Assembly: GCA_038203095.1 (NCBI GenBank)
Contig: JBBREH010000020.1
Span: 1-23,784, forward strand
Direction: 5' to 3'
Length of the DNA stretch: 23,784 nucleotides
Origin: PALSA-1336 sp038203095
GTDB lineage: Bacteria > Patescibacteriota > Doudnabacteria > UBA920
Below are positions 1-7,281 of this stretch, one piece after another. Under the pieces are notes generated by a model. The model searched no databases and was not told the DNA's origin. It worked only from the letters and a program-made list of their open reading frames with translations. The number at the start of each line of letters is the position of its first letter. Position 1 is the first letter of the stretch. The position numbers were made by a program, and so were the translations under genes.

Positions 1-51
1 ATATTTAAAATATTGATGAAACCCACAAGGGGTTTGGCCGATTACTTCGTT

Positions 52-110
52 ATTTTGCTGCGGTTTTTGTCGCCGTAGGTGAACTACGTCTCCAAAAATC
101 CTCACAAAAT
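52..110. repeat. Imperfect 59-bp palindrome in the leading intergenic region
   Basis: Two 27-nt arms (52-78 and 84-110) are imperfect inverted copies, both containing ATTTTG, a run of five T or A, and CTACG next to a 5-nt loop. The rest of 1-187 shows no coding sequence. The palindrome could form a hairpin in RNA or cruciform DNA. I do not recognise it as a named element. Confidence 0.6.
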
Positions 111-187
111 GCCTCGTACTCGACCAAAGGCGTAAGTCCTATTTAGGTTTTTTTAGTAATCCGATTATTGGCGAAGCGGGAATTTTT

Positions 188-457
188 ATGACCAATACAG
201 TTCATAACATTGTTCATTTGCTACTCGGGGCAATTTTGTTGGTTATGGCATACCAAGGCAACGCTCAGGCGGCATTGGGTATGAAAATAGTAGGCGTGGT
301 TTATTTGTTAGTGGCGGTTTTGGGTTTTGTAGCCGCATCGCCCTTGCTGGGATTAGTAGTAGTTAATACCGCCGATAATTGGCTTCATGTGGTGTTGGGC
401 GCGGTGTTGCTGGGTTTAGGGTTGATGAAAATTTCATCGGAGACTTCGGCAATGTAA
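188..457 (+). CDS. DUF4383 family small membrane protein
   Basis: An 89-residue hydrophobic protein with three likely membrane spans (about residues 7-23, 33-58 and 64-81). The segment NTADNWLHVVLGAVLLGLG near the C-terminus matches the signature I know from DUF4383 proteins, where a conserved NxxDxxLHxxLG motif precedes the last helix. Function of the family is unknown. It probably sits in the cytoplasmic membrane. The start ATG at 188 has only a weak purine stretch upstream (GCGGGA). A hairpin followed by a T-rich stretch lies just downstream and may end its transcript. Confident about the family, not about any role. Confidence 0.8.
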   Translation: MTNTVHNIVHLLLGAILLVMAYQGNAQAALGMKIVGVVYLLVAVLGFVAASPLLGLVVVNTADNWLHVVLGAVLLGLGLMKISSETSAM

Positions 458-468
458 TTGTTTTTTAT

Positions 469-523
469 ATCCTCTTTGTTCAGTATTTTTCGGTCAAAGA
501 GGATTTCTATTATTAATTTTTTT
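469..523 (+). terminator. Hairpin with T-rich tail after the DUF4383 gene
   Basis: CCTCTTTG (471-478) pairs with CAAAGAGG (495-502) over a 16-nt loop. A T-rich stretch ending in seven T follows at about 517-523. It could be a weak intrinsic terminator for the upstream gene or a leader hairpin for the small Cys-rich gene that starts at 527. Confidence 0.5.
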
Positions 524-526
524 ATT

Positions 527-688
527 ATGCATTATGTCTGCCAAGGGTCTTGTAAAGGTGTTTCTGAAGTACCTGCCAATTGTGGAGCTGAAAGCTGTGA
601 ACTGCACGACCATCCTTTAGTGCCTTGTAATTGCACGGACGATTCACATCAAGAGGTTAACCAAAAGGAAGCTTCAAATAAAGAGTAA
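527..688 (+). CDS. Small Cys/His-rich putative metal-binding protein
   Basis: Starting at ATG 527 the product has 53 residues and begins MHYVCQGSCKGVS. Six cysteines are arranged as C-x3-C, then C-x4-C, then C-x-C, with the run ELHDHPLVPCNC between them and an acidic or polar tail. I recall similar short proteins (CxGxCKGVS ... HGHPLExCxC) from CPR genomes, where they are annotated hypothetical. Metal binding is inferred from cysteine and histidine spacing only. A longer reading from a TTG at 458 would add a hydrophobic, low-complexity N-terminus and run through the hairpin region, so the ATG is preferred. There is no Shine-Dalgarno. Confidence 0.65.
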   Translation: MHYVCQGSCKGVSEVPANCGAESCELHDHPLVPCNCTDDSHQEVNQKEASNKE

Positions 689-696
689 GTCTGTAC

Positions 697-834
697 GCAA
701 TTTCGCCACGGCTAGAGGGGAAAAATATTCTAACGCCCGTTTCGGCTCGATCGGGGCAGGCTTTTATGGAGAAGATATTTTTCTTCCTCTCGGCGTCCAA
801 ATAACATATTCTCCACTGGGGTTGAACAATATTA
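697..834 (+). repeat. Dispersed repeat C, copy 1
   Basis: About 138 bp that share ordered blocks with the reverse complement of 4421-4562. The blocks are GCAATTTCGCC, then GGCTTTTATGGAGAAG followed by ATATTTTTC, then CCAAATAACATATTCTC, then GGGGTTGAACAATAT. Between the first two blocks is a variable hairpin (CGCCC...GGGGC). It fills the gap between the small Cys-rich gene and the DUF3048 gene and contains no convincing ORF. Confidence 0.6.
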
Positions 835-881
835 TGCGCCATCTCTAAAACTAAGTGGTATTAAATAGCCATGGTATTTCT

Positions 882-1895
882 ATGAAAAAGATTTTATTTT
901 CCTCAATTTTATTGGTGGCGCTTATTTTGATAGTTTTTTTATTTCAAAAAAAATCGGCACCGGTCTTACAAAAATCTAAACCCTTTAATGAGCAGGCTAC
1001 TTTATTAGAAAGTTTAAACGGGACTCAGGCTGAATCTGTTTTGGCAGAAAAAAGACCGATTGCGGTAATGGTGGAAAACCATCCCGATGCTCGGCCGCAA
1101 TCAGGTTTGGCTGACGCCGATATAGTATACGAAGCTCCCACCGAATCCGGGATTACCAGGTTTATGGCTGTCTTTCAAACAAAGGACGCTAAGAATATCG
1201 GTCCGGTCAGATCCGCGCGCATGTATTTTGTTGAACTCGCCAATGAGTTGGGCGCAGTTTATGCCCACGTGGGCGGCAACAGCGACGCTTTGGCTGATAT
1301 CAGAACAGGGCTATTTAAAAACATTTCGGACGCGGACCAATTTTTTAATGATGTGTTTTTTCAGCGCGTCAAGTTTAGAAAAATGCCTCACAATGTTTAT
1401 ACTTCTGTAGAAAAATTAGAGAAATTAATTAGCAAGCATCAATTTAAAAATCAGGCAACTTATGAGTCCTGGCAATTTAAAGACGATTCAGCTGTGGCTA
1501 CTTCCACCGCGCAAAGTATTAATATAGATTTTTCTCAAAAAGAGTACTCCGTGAATTGGCAGTATAATAAAACTGATAATTCTTATAAAAGATTTTTAGA
1601 CGGTAGGTTGCATAAAGATTTGGACAGTGGTAAACAAATTATCGTGAAGAATATTATTACACAATTTGTAAAAACTGCGCCGAGTAAAACCGATACGCTG
1701 TTTTCCATAAATATAGATTTGGATTCCGGCGGAAAATCGGTAGCTTTTTTAGACGGCAAGGCCGTGGAAGGGACTTGGAAAAAACAAAACGGCCGAACTA
1801 GGTATTATGATCAGGCAAACCAAGAAATTAGTTTTAACCGCGGCCCGACTTGGGTAGAGCTTGTGCCGGTAGAAAAGAGCGTGGTTTGGAAATAG
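882..1895 (+). CDS. DUF3048 (YerB-like) secreted or membrane-anchored protein
   Basis: A 337-residue protein from ATG 882. A GTG start at 855 is possible but would put nine polar residues before the obvious MKK plus hydrophobic segment (residues 4-22), which looks like a signal anchor. The N-terminal half has the features I associate with DUF3048: RPIAVMVENHPDARPQSGL, ADIVYEAPTESGITRFMAVF, and IGPVRSARMYFVELANE. The C-terminal half corresponds to the second YerB-like domain, with GGKSVAFLDGK and WVELVP near the end. Length is typical. It is probably extracytoplasmic. The biochemical role of the family is not established to my knowledge. Dispersed repeat C precedes it and no Shine-Dalgarno is visible; a TGGTATTAA near 857 could be a weak extended -10. 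Confidence 0.85.
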   Translation: MKKILFSSILLVALILIVFLFQKKSAPVLQKSKPFNEQATLLESLNGTQAESVLAEKRPIAVMVENHPDARPQSGLADADIVYEAPTESGITRFMAVFQTKDAKNIGPVRSARMYFVELANELGAVYAHVGGNSDALADIRTGLFKNISDADQFFNDVFFQRVKFRKMPHNVYTSVEKLEKLISKHQFKNQATYESWQFKDDSAVATSTAQSINIDFSQKEYSVNWQYNKTDNSYKRFLDGRLHKDLDSGKQIIVKNIITQFVKTAPSKTDTLFSINIDLDSGGKSVAFLDGKAVEGTWKKQNGRTRYYDQANQEISFNRGPTWVELVPVEKSVVWK

Positions 1896-1907
1896 GGTTT
1901 TGTTTGA

Positions 1908-2132
1908 AAGCAGTCTTATGGCGCTAACTTATTTAAAATATTCGGGTAGATTTTTATATCTACTTGTTTTAACATCGCTTACGCTAGAAGACCGCCTTCA
2001 GCTAATAAATATTGCATATGCATAGTGGGACTGTTGCCGAATGGTATTTTGACTGCAAATTGTTTTGACTGACTGTCTCATCCGCCTCCGGCGACAATTT
2101 TCGTCCGAAAAGCCCATTCACTAACAGTCCCA
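1908..2132. repeat. Two inverted-repeat structures downstream of the DUF3048 gene
   Basis: The 484-nt gap 1896-2379 has no convincing gene. It holds an imperfect outer pair (about 1908-1921 with 1981-1994) enclosing GTAGAT...ATCTAC. It also holds a long-range stem in which TGGGACTGTT (2026-2035) pairs perfectly with AACAGTCCCA (2123-2132), continued inside by GAATGG (2039-2044) with CCATTC (2114-2119). The rest (2133-2327) shows only short GC-rich words and no ORF I trust. Confidence 0.5.
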
Positions 2133-2327
2133 TAGTTTAAGGGTTCCTCAGGTCATGCCAAATTGTCTGGGTTAATCGCAATTTTAAAGGAGTAGGGCTT
2201 ATTTTGTAATTCATAGTGCAGAGAAAGATATTATTTTTCCTCCAAGTCGGGCGGATGAAATCTGCCCCTGCAAACGGCGCCCTACACCGGTTAAGTCCGG
2301 CTAGATTGCGTATTGTGGACAAGTGAT

Positions 2328-2356
2328 TTCAGCCTTAACGAAAAGAATGGTATAAT
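2328..2356 (+). promoter_or_regulatory. Extended -10 promoter TGGTATAAT
   Basis: TATAAT at 2351-2356 is preceded by TGG, giving an extended -10. A poor -35 (TTCAGC, 2328-2333) is 17 bp upstream. The predicted transcript starts near 2363, about 17 nt before the ATG at 2380. Confidence 0.65.
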
Positions 2357-2379
2357 CGTATAAAAGGGAAATCAAAAAA

Positions 2380-2628
2380 ATGAAACCAAAATACATTGTG
2401 ATTATTGTTTTAAGCATAATCGCCGCAGGGGTGGTTTTTTGGTATATGCGAATGCATCAACCAAACGTCATGCTTTTTACGCCAAAAGCACCTGCTAAAG
2501 AGCAGGCTTTAGGCGTGCAGATTTATGAAAAACAGAAAAATCCGGTAAAAGACCAAATTCCGGCAACTAACCCTTACAATAAACCGGTTAACCCGCTAGA
2601 TGATAGTTATAAAAACCCTTTTAATTAA
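2380..2628 (+). CDS. Small single-span membrane protein, Asn/Pro-rich tail
   Basis: An 82-residue protein with one N-terminal membrane segment (about residues 4-23) and an outward polar domain. The tail is rich in NP motifs: KNPVKDQIPATNPYNKPVNP and then YKNPFN at the very end. I recall this NP-repeat tail from small CPR membrane proteins of unknown function. An AAAGGGA sequence lies about 10 nt before the start, and the extended -10 promoter at 2351-2356 serves it directly. It may be transcribed alone, since the next gene starts 104 nt downstream after a palindromic spacer. No function can be assigned. Confidence 0.7.
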   Translation: MKPKYIVIIVLSIIAAGVVFWYMRMHQPNVMLFTPKAPAKEQALGVQIYEKQKNPVKDQIPATNPYNKPVNPLDDSYKNPFN

Positions 2629-2635
2629 TTTATCC

Positions 2636-2718
2636 GATCCGAACGCAACGAATCAAATCCGAATGCTGCTAATCCCAGGATATCGTCAGATTCGGAGAAT
2701 TCGGATGTATTCGTAGTT
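2636..2718. repeat. Palindromic spacer built on AATCCGAAT / ATTCGGAGAATTCGGAT words
   Basis: Words of the type ATCCGAA and their reverse complements (TTCGGAT) occur on both sides of a centre near 2680. The stretch fills the gap before the Cys-rich repeat gene. No coding sequence is seen. Confidence 0.45.
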
Positions 2719-2732
2719 TAGAATCGCTATTT

Positions 2733-4310
2733 ATGAACAAACTTTTAAGAACCAGTTTCGTTTCCGGGATTTTATTTTCTGCTTTTATGTTTGCCCATGC
2801 GCAAGCGGTGCCAATTCGCGACCAGCAAGTGGTCGAAAAAATTACCTTTCCTATAGCGGAATTAGGTAATTGCGCCAGCCAAGTAGAGTGCAAGGCTTAT
2901 TGCAACAAAGCCGAAAATATTGATGCATGCACTCTTTTTGCTGTTCAGCGCCATTTAATTACTGCGGAAGAAAGGCAAAAGAATCAAAGGTTTAAAGAAG
3001 CTTTAAAAAATGGCGGGCCGGGTGGCTGCAAGGATTCAGAAGTTTGTAAAACTTATTGTGTGAATCAAAGTCATTTGGATGAATGCACTAAGTTTGCTCA
3101 AGATCACCAGCTTTTGCCTCAAACTAAAATTGACCAGCTAAAAAATTTTGCAAAAACTTTTAAAGACAAGGGTGGTCCCGGAGGTTGTAAATCGGCCGAG
3201 GAATGTAAAACCTATTGTTCCGCGACGGAACATCAGGCTGAATGCGCGGATTTTGGTCAAAGCCACGGGCTAATTAAACCGGAAGACGCAACAATTTTAA
3301 AAAAGTTTAAAAGTCTTCAGGACAGTGGGCAAACCCCCGGTGGTTGTAAAACTAAAGACGCTTGTGAAAGTTATTGTCAGGATCAGTCACATCAAAAAGA
3401 ATGTTTGGATTTTGCCGTAAAAATGGGCTTTGTGAATAAAGACCAGGCTCAAAAAATTCAGGCTACCGGCGGCAAAGGCCCGGGCGGATGCGACGGTTTA
3501 GACGCGTGCGAGGCTTACTGTAAAAATCAGGATCATCATGAAGAATGCTTGAGTTTTGCCAAAGAGCATGGGTTAATGAAGGAAGGGGAGATACAGCATT
3601 TTAGGGATAAGGAAGTTAAGCAGGGTGAAAATTCCGCCGGAGGCGGATCCACCTTTGACGGAAATAATCACAATGGCAATCCTCAAACCCCTCCAGGTAA
3701 GCTCGAGTCAGGACAGCATGAGCAGGGTGGGATGCTGGGTTGTATTACCAAAATTTTGGGTGAAGATGTAGTTAGAAAATTAGACACTAGAAATTTAACG
3801 CCTGTGGCTAAAGCCGCCATTGAAAAATGTCGTTTAAAAAACGTCGAAGCGCAAAAGTCAAATCAGGCCGGGCAAAATCAGGACAAGCCCAAGCTACCGG
3901 TAGGGCCATATGCTGGGGATTCGGAAAAAATTAAAGCCTGCTTAACGCAAAAATTAGGCGCGGATGGCATAAAAAAACTCGCGCATCCTACGGAAAGAGG
4001 AAGCTCAGAAATTCAAGCAATTCTAAAGGACTGCGGCTATCCACAACATCCTAAGACTGACCAGCATAATTCCAGTCAGGCCGGGCAAAACCAGTCTCAA
4101 CTTAAAATGGGACCGGGTAGTCAGCAAGAGCCGGGAAAAAATCCCCCGCCTTCGCCTCAAAAAAATGGCGATGAAAGCCAAAATAAGCCTTTTAATCCAC
4201 CTATGAGCGGCCAAGACGGCGGGCAAAACCCTCCGCCTCCACAGCAACAACAACCCCCGCCATCGCCTCATAATAATGAGCCATCCTACGAATACGGCGG
4301 ACCAAGATAA
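2733..4310 (+). CDS. Secreted five-repeat Cys-rich protein with Pro/Gln-rich tail
   Basis: A 525-residue protein with a clear signal peptide (MNKLLRTSFV then a hydrophobic core, likely cleavage after AHA at about residue 23). Five modules follow with the strict pattern C-x5-C-x3-C-x8-C. Their cysteines are at 47/53/57/66, 99/105/109/118, 152/158/162/171, 205/211/215/224 and 253/259/263/272. Most modules are introduced by GGPGGCK or a close variant and are separated by charged helical linkers, with a period of about 53 residues. A second pair of modules, each bounded by two cysteines, lies at 337-366 and 403-434 (C[IL]T..LG.D...KL). The last 90 residues are low-complexity P/Q/N/G. Four cysteines per module suggest two disulfides each, which implies export. 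The 30-bp palindrome is inserted in frame at residues 301-310. I know similar Cys-module proteins only as CPR hypotheticals. Confidence 0.8.
   Translation: MNKLLRTSFVSGILFSAFMFAHAQAVPIRDQQVVEKITFPIAELGNCASQVECKAYCNKAENIDACTLFAVQRHLITAEERQKNQRFKEALKNGGPGGCKDSEVCKTYCVNQSHLDECTKFAQDHQLLPQTKIDQLKNFAKTFKDKGGPGGCKSAEECKTYCSATEHQAECADFGQSHGLIKPEDATILKKFKSLQDSGQTPGGCKTKDACESYCQDQSHQKECLDFAVKMGFVNKDQAQKIQATGGKGPGGCDGLDACEAYCKNQDHHEECLSFAKEHGLMKEGEIQHFRDKEVKQGENSAGGGSTFDGNNHNGNPQTPPGKLESGQHEQGGMLGCITKILGEDVVRKLDTRNLTPVAKAAIEKCRLKNVEAQKSNQAGQNQDKPKLPVGPYAGDSEKIKACLTQKLGADGIKKLAHPTERGSSEIQAILKDCGYPQHPKTDQHNSSQAGQNQSQLKMGPGSQQEPGKNPPPSPQKNGDESQNKPFNPPMSGQDGGQNPPPPQQQQPPPSPHNNEPSYEYGGPR
3632..3663. repeat. 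GGATCC palindrome copy inside the Cys-rich gene
   Basis: A slightly diverged copy of the 30-bp palindrome (two half-sites of the CCGCC...GGCGG type around GGATCC). It is read in frame as SAGGGSTFDG between the disulfide repeats and the second module pair. Confidence 0.8.
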
Positions 4311-4316
4311 TAAGTT

Positions 4317-4355
4317 TTAAAACAGCCCTCACTTCAACACGCGGGGGCTGTTTTT
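4317..4355 (+). terminator. Intrinsic terminator of the Cys-rich gene
   Basis: AACAGCCC (4321-4328) pairs with GGGGCTGTT and is followed by T5 (4351-4355). It lies 7 nt past the stop codon. Confidence 0.85.
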
Positions 4356-4420
4356 CATTCCGGGTAGTGCCGGCTTATACACAATTATGTCAACGTTGGC
4401 GTTGGCGGGTTGGCAAAATG

Positions 4421-4562
4421 ATATTGTTCGACCCCGTTTGCTTGAGAGCATATTATTTGGCAACAAGCATCGGAGGAAAAATATCTTTTCCATAAAAGCC
4501 CGCCCTAAGCGAAGTAGAATGGGGCGAGGAATAATTTTCCTGTAGAACTACGGCGAAATTGC
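4421..4562 (-). repeat. Dispersed repeat C, copy 2 (inverted relative to copy 1)
   Basis: Read on the minus strand this has the same ordered blocks as 697-834: GCAATTTCGCC, GGCTTTTATGGAAAAG followed by ATATTTTTC, CCAAATAATATGCTC, and GGGGTCGAACAATAT. The central hairpin differs in sequence but is kept as a hairpin (CGCCCC...GGGCG). It occupies most of the gap 4356-4689 between convergent genes; nothing else is seen there. Confidence 0.6.
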
Positions 4563-4689
4563 ATATAATTCTAGTGATACAAACCTTTAATTTTGATGGT
4601 TAGATAAGCTTTTTCCATAGTAATTAACCGGGGTTCAGCTATTAAAATTAAGTTTATACGTTACTATTTGTCTGGGTTCTTTAATTCTT

Positions 4690-6000
4690 TTACTGGAACA
4701 GCTTTTTTATTTGCATAGTAAGGTTGCTGTCGTTATAGTAGGCTTGAAAATCACGTTCCCAGTTTTTATCTTTAATGTTGATTTGTGGCTGGATACCCTT
4801 GCCTTCTATTGGCTGGTTATCATCCGCCAAGGTTAAAGTATGGACTAAAAAGGCGGAAAAAGTTTGATTGGGATCAAGAGAAGTCGAGATCGGAAATACC
4901 CGTTCTATACTGCCCCAGCCTTTGGAAGGTGTTCCAACCAGTACGCCCACGTTATATTTTTTTAAGGTGCCGGCCATAACCTCTGCCGAGCTTTGAGTCT
5001 GACCATTAATTAAAATTATTACACGTTTATAGCGCACCAGCTCGGGCAAAAAGCCGGTGGTGGTTTGAAATGGTGTATAAGTGCCCTGGTGGAAATATTG
5101 GAAGGCGTATTGGCCTTGGCCAATGAAAGGGCCTAAAAATTCGGGAAGTTGGTCTATGGCGCCGCCAATGTTGTCGCGTAAATCAATTATTAAGGTGTGG
5201 AGCGTAGCTGGCTGGCCATCTACAGTTTTGGCCGCAGCCTGAAATTCCGGAATTAAAGTCGGCGTAAAACGCACTAATTTAATGTAAAAAGTGCCCGAGT
5301 CCAGCTGTCTGTAAGTAACCGAAGGCTCAGAACCGGTTTTATCGTAAATTTCTTTCCGAATAGGTGTGCTTAATGCTTCATGGGCGCGGTTTACCAAAGC
5401 TAATTTTTCTTTGGCTTGCGGAGTATTATCAGCCTCCAGCTTTTTGGCCTGTTGCTGGTAAGCCTTTTCAATTTCAGATTGAGGGGCGTCGGGCTTTACG
5501 GCCAGGATTGAATACATATTTTGCGAAGTGTCCACATTATTTACTTCGTTTTTAAGCGCGGTTTCCAGTTTTTGGGTGTATAGTCGGCTGCGGCCAAAGG
5601 GTGCCAGGTTTGCCAGCACAACATCTGCTACATTGGTGACAAAGTCTTTTTTTTGGTCAGCTGTCAGATTTTTTGTGCCTGTTGCAATTACGCCTTCGAC
5701 TCCGATTTTGTTTTTGGTCAACAAACTAAAAGTAGTGGTGCTGGCAACTTTTTGAGAAGCGAGCACGAATAAGTTGGATAGGTCGGCATCGGTAATTTTA
5801 TTCCAGTAATTTTGCTGGATAATATCGTAAACTTCATCGGCAAAAGCGGCATAGGTGTCCTTTTTTGGTTGGATGGTCGCAACTTTAGCTTTTTCCAGCC
5901 TTTTTGTTTTATAAATTTTAATGCCAAAAAATGCGCTAACTCCCACCACTATAATAACTAGAAGAATGTAAGCAATTGAATTTATTGATGTTTTTTTCAT
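4690..6000 (-). CDS. S41-type (C-terminal processing) peptidase with an internal degenerate J-domain
   Basis: A 436-residue membrane-anchored protein. One membrane span lies at about residues 9-29. An N-terminal helical region (50-150) includes a YWNKITDADL motif of the kind seen before the PDZ domain in CtpA-like proteases. Residues 161-223 read like a J-domain (YSILAVKPDAPQSEIEKAY ... NRAHEALSTPIRKEIYDKTG) but lack the HPD tripeptide (LEAD instead). The S41 core follows: LRDNIGGAID (274-283), LINGQTQSSAEVMAGTL (330-346, Ser pair at 337-338) and VGTPSKGWGSIERVFP (355-370). In CtpA-type enzymes the Lys of FGKG is catalytic; here that place reads W362 and the only nearby Lys is K360. No PDZ domain is apparent. 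It may be an active enzyme with shifted Lys geometry or an inactive homologue. Confidence 0.8.
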   Translation of the reverse strand: MKKTSINSIAYILLVIIVVGVSAFFGIKIYKTKRLEKAKVATIQPKKDTYAAFADEVYDIIQQNYWNKITDADLSNLFVLASQKVASTTTFSLLTKNKIGVEGVIATGTKNLTADQKKDFVTNVADVVLANLAPFGRSRLYTQKLETALKNEVNNVDTSQNMYSILAVKPDAPQSEIEKAYQQQAKKLEADNTPQAKEKLALVNRAHEALSTPIRKEIYDKTGSEPSVTYRQLDSGTFYIKLVRFTPTLIPEFQAAAKTVDGQPATLHTLIIDLRDNIGGAIDQLPEFLGPFIGQGQYAFQYFHQGTYTPFQTTTGFLPELVRYKRVIILINGQTQSSAEVMAGTLKKYNVGVLVGTPSKGWGSIERVFPISTSLDPNQTFSAFLVHTLTLADDNQPIEGKGIQPQINIKDKNWERDFQAYYNDSNLTMQIKKLFQ

Positions 6001-6022
6001 ATGAGATTTTAATTACTAAAGC

Positions 6023-6052
6023 ATTATACCATATCAAAAAAAAGACTGTCTT
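6023..6052 (-). promoter_or_regulatory. Extended -10 promoter for the S41 peptidase gene
   Basis: On the minus strand TGGTATAAT covers 6031-6023. A weak -35 (AAGACA) lies about 18 bp upstream, inside the terminator hairpin of rpmB. The predicted start site is just upstream of the ATG at 6000. Confidence 0.55.
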
Positions 6053-6065
6053 TCGACAGCCTTTT
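6036..6065 (-). terminator. Intrinsic terminator downstream of rpmB
   Basis: CTGTC and GACAG pair across a TTTC loop, extended by AAAAG with CTTTT. On the minus strand it runs into a U8 tract. It lies about 31 nt past the rpmB stop and separates it from the S41 gene. Confidence 0.75.
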
Positions 6066-6095
6066 CAACGTTATATTATTGTATTAATTAGCGAT

Positions 6096-6269
6096 TTATT
6101 TTGCCTTAGCTTTGGTCCGAATACATCGGGTACAGGCTTTTACGCGTTGGCCGTCAAAAATAGCGTACTGCAAATTTGGCAGTAGTCTAACAATAGACGG
6201 CCTCATTGAGTGGGAACGTTTAATAGTGCGAGAATAGCTTTTGGCGCAAACTGCGCATTGTCTGGGCAT
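6096..6269 (-). CDS. rpmB: 50S ribosomal protein L28 (short, zinc-ribbon type)
   Basis: A 57-residue protein starting MPRQCAVCAK. It has the hallmarks of bacterial L28: an N-terminal CxxC (residues 5-8), a central RSHSMRP...RLLPNLQ segment that corresponds to the conserved SHSNxxTKRRxxPNLQ motif, and a C-terminal CTRCI (CxxC, 46-49) followed by a basic tail. The four cysteines would bind zinc. It is shorter than E. coli L28 (78 residues), as is usual in CPR genomes. L28 is a late-assembling large-subunit protein. The gene stands alone on the minus strand, ends at its own terminator, and has no visible Shine-Dalgarno (the start is preceded by CAACCCCC). Confidence 0.9.
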   Translation of the reverse strand: MPRQCAVCAKSYSRTIKRSHSMRPSIVRLLPNLQYAIFDGQRVKACTRCIRTKAKAK

Positions 6270-6322
6270 GGGGGTTGAAATTAGGATATTTATTGATATT
6301 GAGATATTGCCTCAACAGTTCT

Positions 6323-6350
6323 TTGATAGATTAACATAGTTTGGTATAAT
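6323..6350 (+). promoter_or_regulatory. Promoter of the M50 protease gene
   Basis: TTGATA (6323-6328), 16-bp spacer, TATAAT (6345-6350) preceded by TGG (extended -10). The transcript would have a leader of about 100 nt before ATG 6458. Confidence 0.75.
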
Positions 6351-6457
6351 GGTCAAGAAGAAGTTTTTGAATGACAAGATTTAAAAGAATTAAAAGATCG
6401 GCACGATTTATTTGAGTTTTATTCTTATCAATTTTGTTCAATCATTTAAATTAAACT

Positions 6458-7066
6458 ATGGATATTCTAATAACGTTCGTCATTTTAATTTTTTCCGCTA
6501 TTGTTCACGAGGTGGCGCATGGGCTAATGGCTGAGCGACTGGGAGACAATACGGCCAGGGAAGAGGGGAGAATTACGCTTAATCCCGTGCCTCACATAGA
6601 CCCATTTGGCTCAATTTTGTTACCTCTACTACTGCTAATGGCCGGTTCGCCAATTGTTTTAGGTGCGGCCAAACCCGTACCGGTGAATTTTAACAATTTG
6701 AGGCCGCGGAAGTGGGGGATGGTGTTAGTTAGTCTTGCCGGGCCATTTTCCAATTTTATTTTAGCTATTTTATTTACGGTGGTAATTAAGCTAGGTTTAG
6801 CTTATGGCTTTGCCTATGCCATTTTAATTAAAGCGATTATTCTTAACTTGGTGCTGGGCGTATTTAATTTAATCCCAATTCCGCCTTTGGATGGTAGCAA
6901 AATTTTAGCCGCGTTTTTGCCGGATGATTGGGTACAAAAGCTTTTTTCTCTTGAACGGTACGGTTTTGTTTTGGTTTTAGTTTTTTTATATTTAGGCTGG
7001 CTGCAAATAATTTTAGTGCCTGTGATATTGTTGTTTGGGCAGGTGTTTGGGCTGTCATTTTTTTAA
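6458..7066 (+). CDS. Site-2 protease family (M50) membrane metalloprotease
   Basis: A 202-residue polytopic protein. The zinc motif HEVAHG (HExxH, about residues 17-21) lies in the first membrane helix. The second conserved motif NLIPIPPLDGSKI (NxxPxPPLDG), with the third zinc-ligand Asp, is at about residues 137-149. Between them are LNPVPHIDPFGS and the LAGPFSNFILA helix typical of the compact bacterial M50B group (YwhC/Rip-like). About five membrane segments are predicted. Such enzymes cleave membrane-embedded substrates such as anti-sigma factors; the substrate here is unknown. It is a single gene with its own promoter and no Shine-Dalgarno. Confidence 0.9.
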   Translation: MDILITFVILIFSAIVHEVAHGLMAERLGDNTAREEGRITLNPVPHIDPFGSILLPLLLLMAGSPIVLGAAKPVPVNFNNLRPRKWGMVLVSLAGPFSNFILAILFTVVIKLGLAYGFAYAILIKAIILNLVLGVFNLIPIPPLDGSKILAAFLPDDWVQKLFSLERYGFVLVLVFLYLGWLQIILVPVILLFGQVFGLSFF

Positions 7067-7136
7067 CAAAAGCATAGAGGCACTGGTGTAGAAGCGGAAG
7101 ATCGTGAAAAGAAATTAGCGCGAAGGTAAGGCGAAA

Positions 7137-7276
7137 CCGCGGAGCATCTCCTCCTTTTCAAGGAGGAGATGCTCCGCGCAGCGGGGGGAGGTGGTTGGAT
7201 AATTATCAGCAAACTCCAACCCTTCCGTCACCCTTCGGGTGACACCTTCCCTTGAAAAGGGAGGGATGCTCCGCGG
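7137..7276. repeat. MITE-like hairpin-rich repeat B, copy 1
   Basis: A 140-bp element bounded by a perfect 12-bp terminal inverted repeat (CCGCGGAGCATC ... GATGCTCCGCGG). Inside are CTCCTCCTTTTCAAGGAGGAG, then GGGAGGTGGTTGGA, then CTCCAACCCTTCCGTCA, a small hairpin CACCCTTCGGGTG, and TTCCCTTGAAAAGGGA. The order is the same as in 12372-12507, but the small hairpin tips differ in sequence. It has no coding capacity and no clear target duplication. Confidence 0.7.
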
Positions 7277-7281
7277 TTGAA

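Noticed and set aside
458..526. TTG start extending the small Cys-rich protein by 23 residues
   Set aside because: The extension is encoded by the hairpin and T-rich stretch after the DUF4383 gene, and the ATG at 527 gives the recognisable N-terminus.
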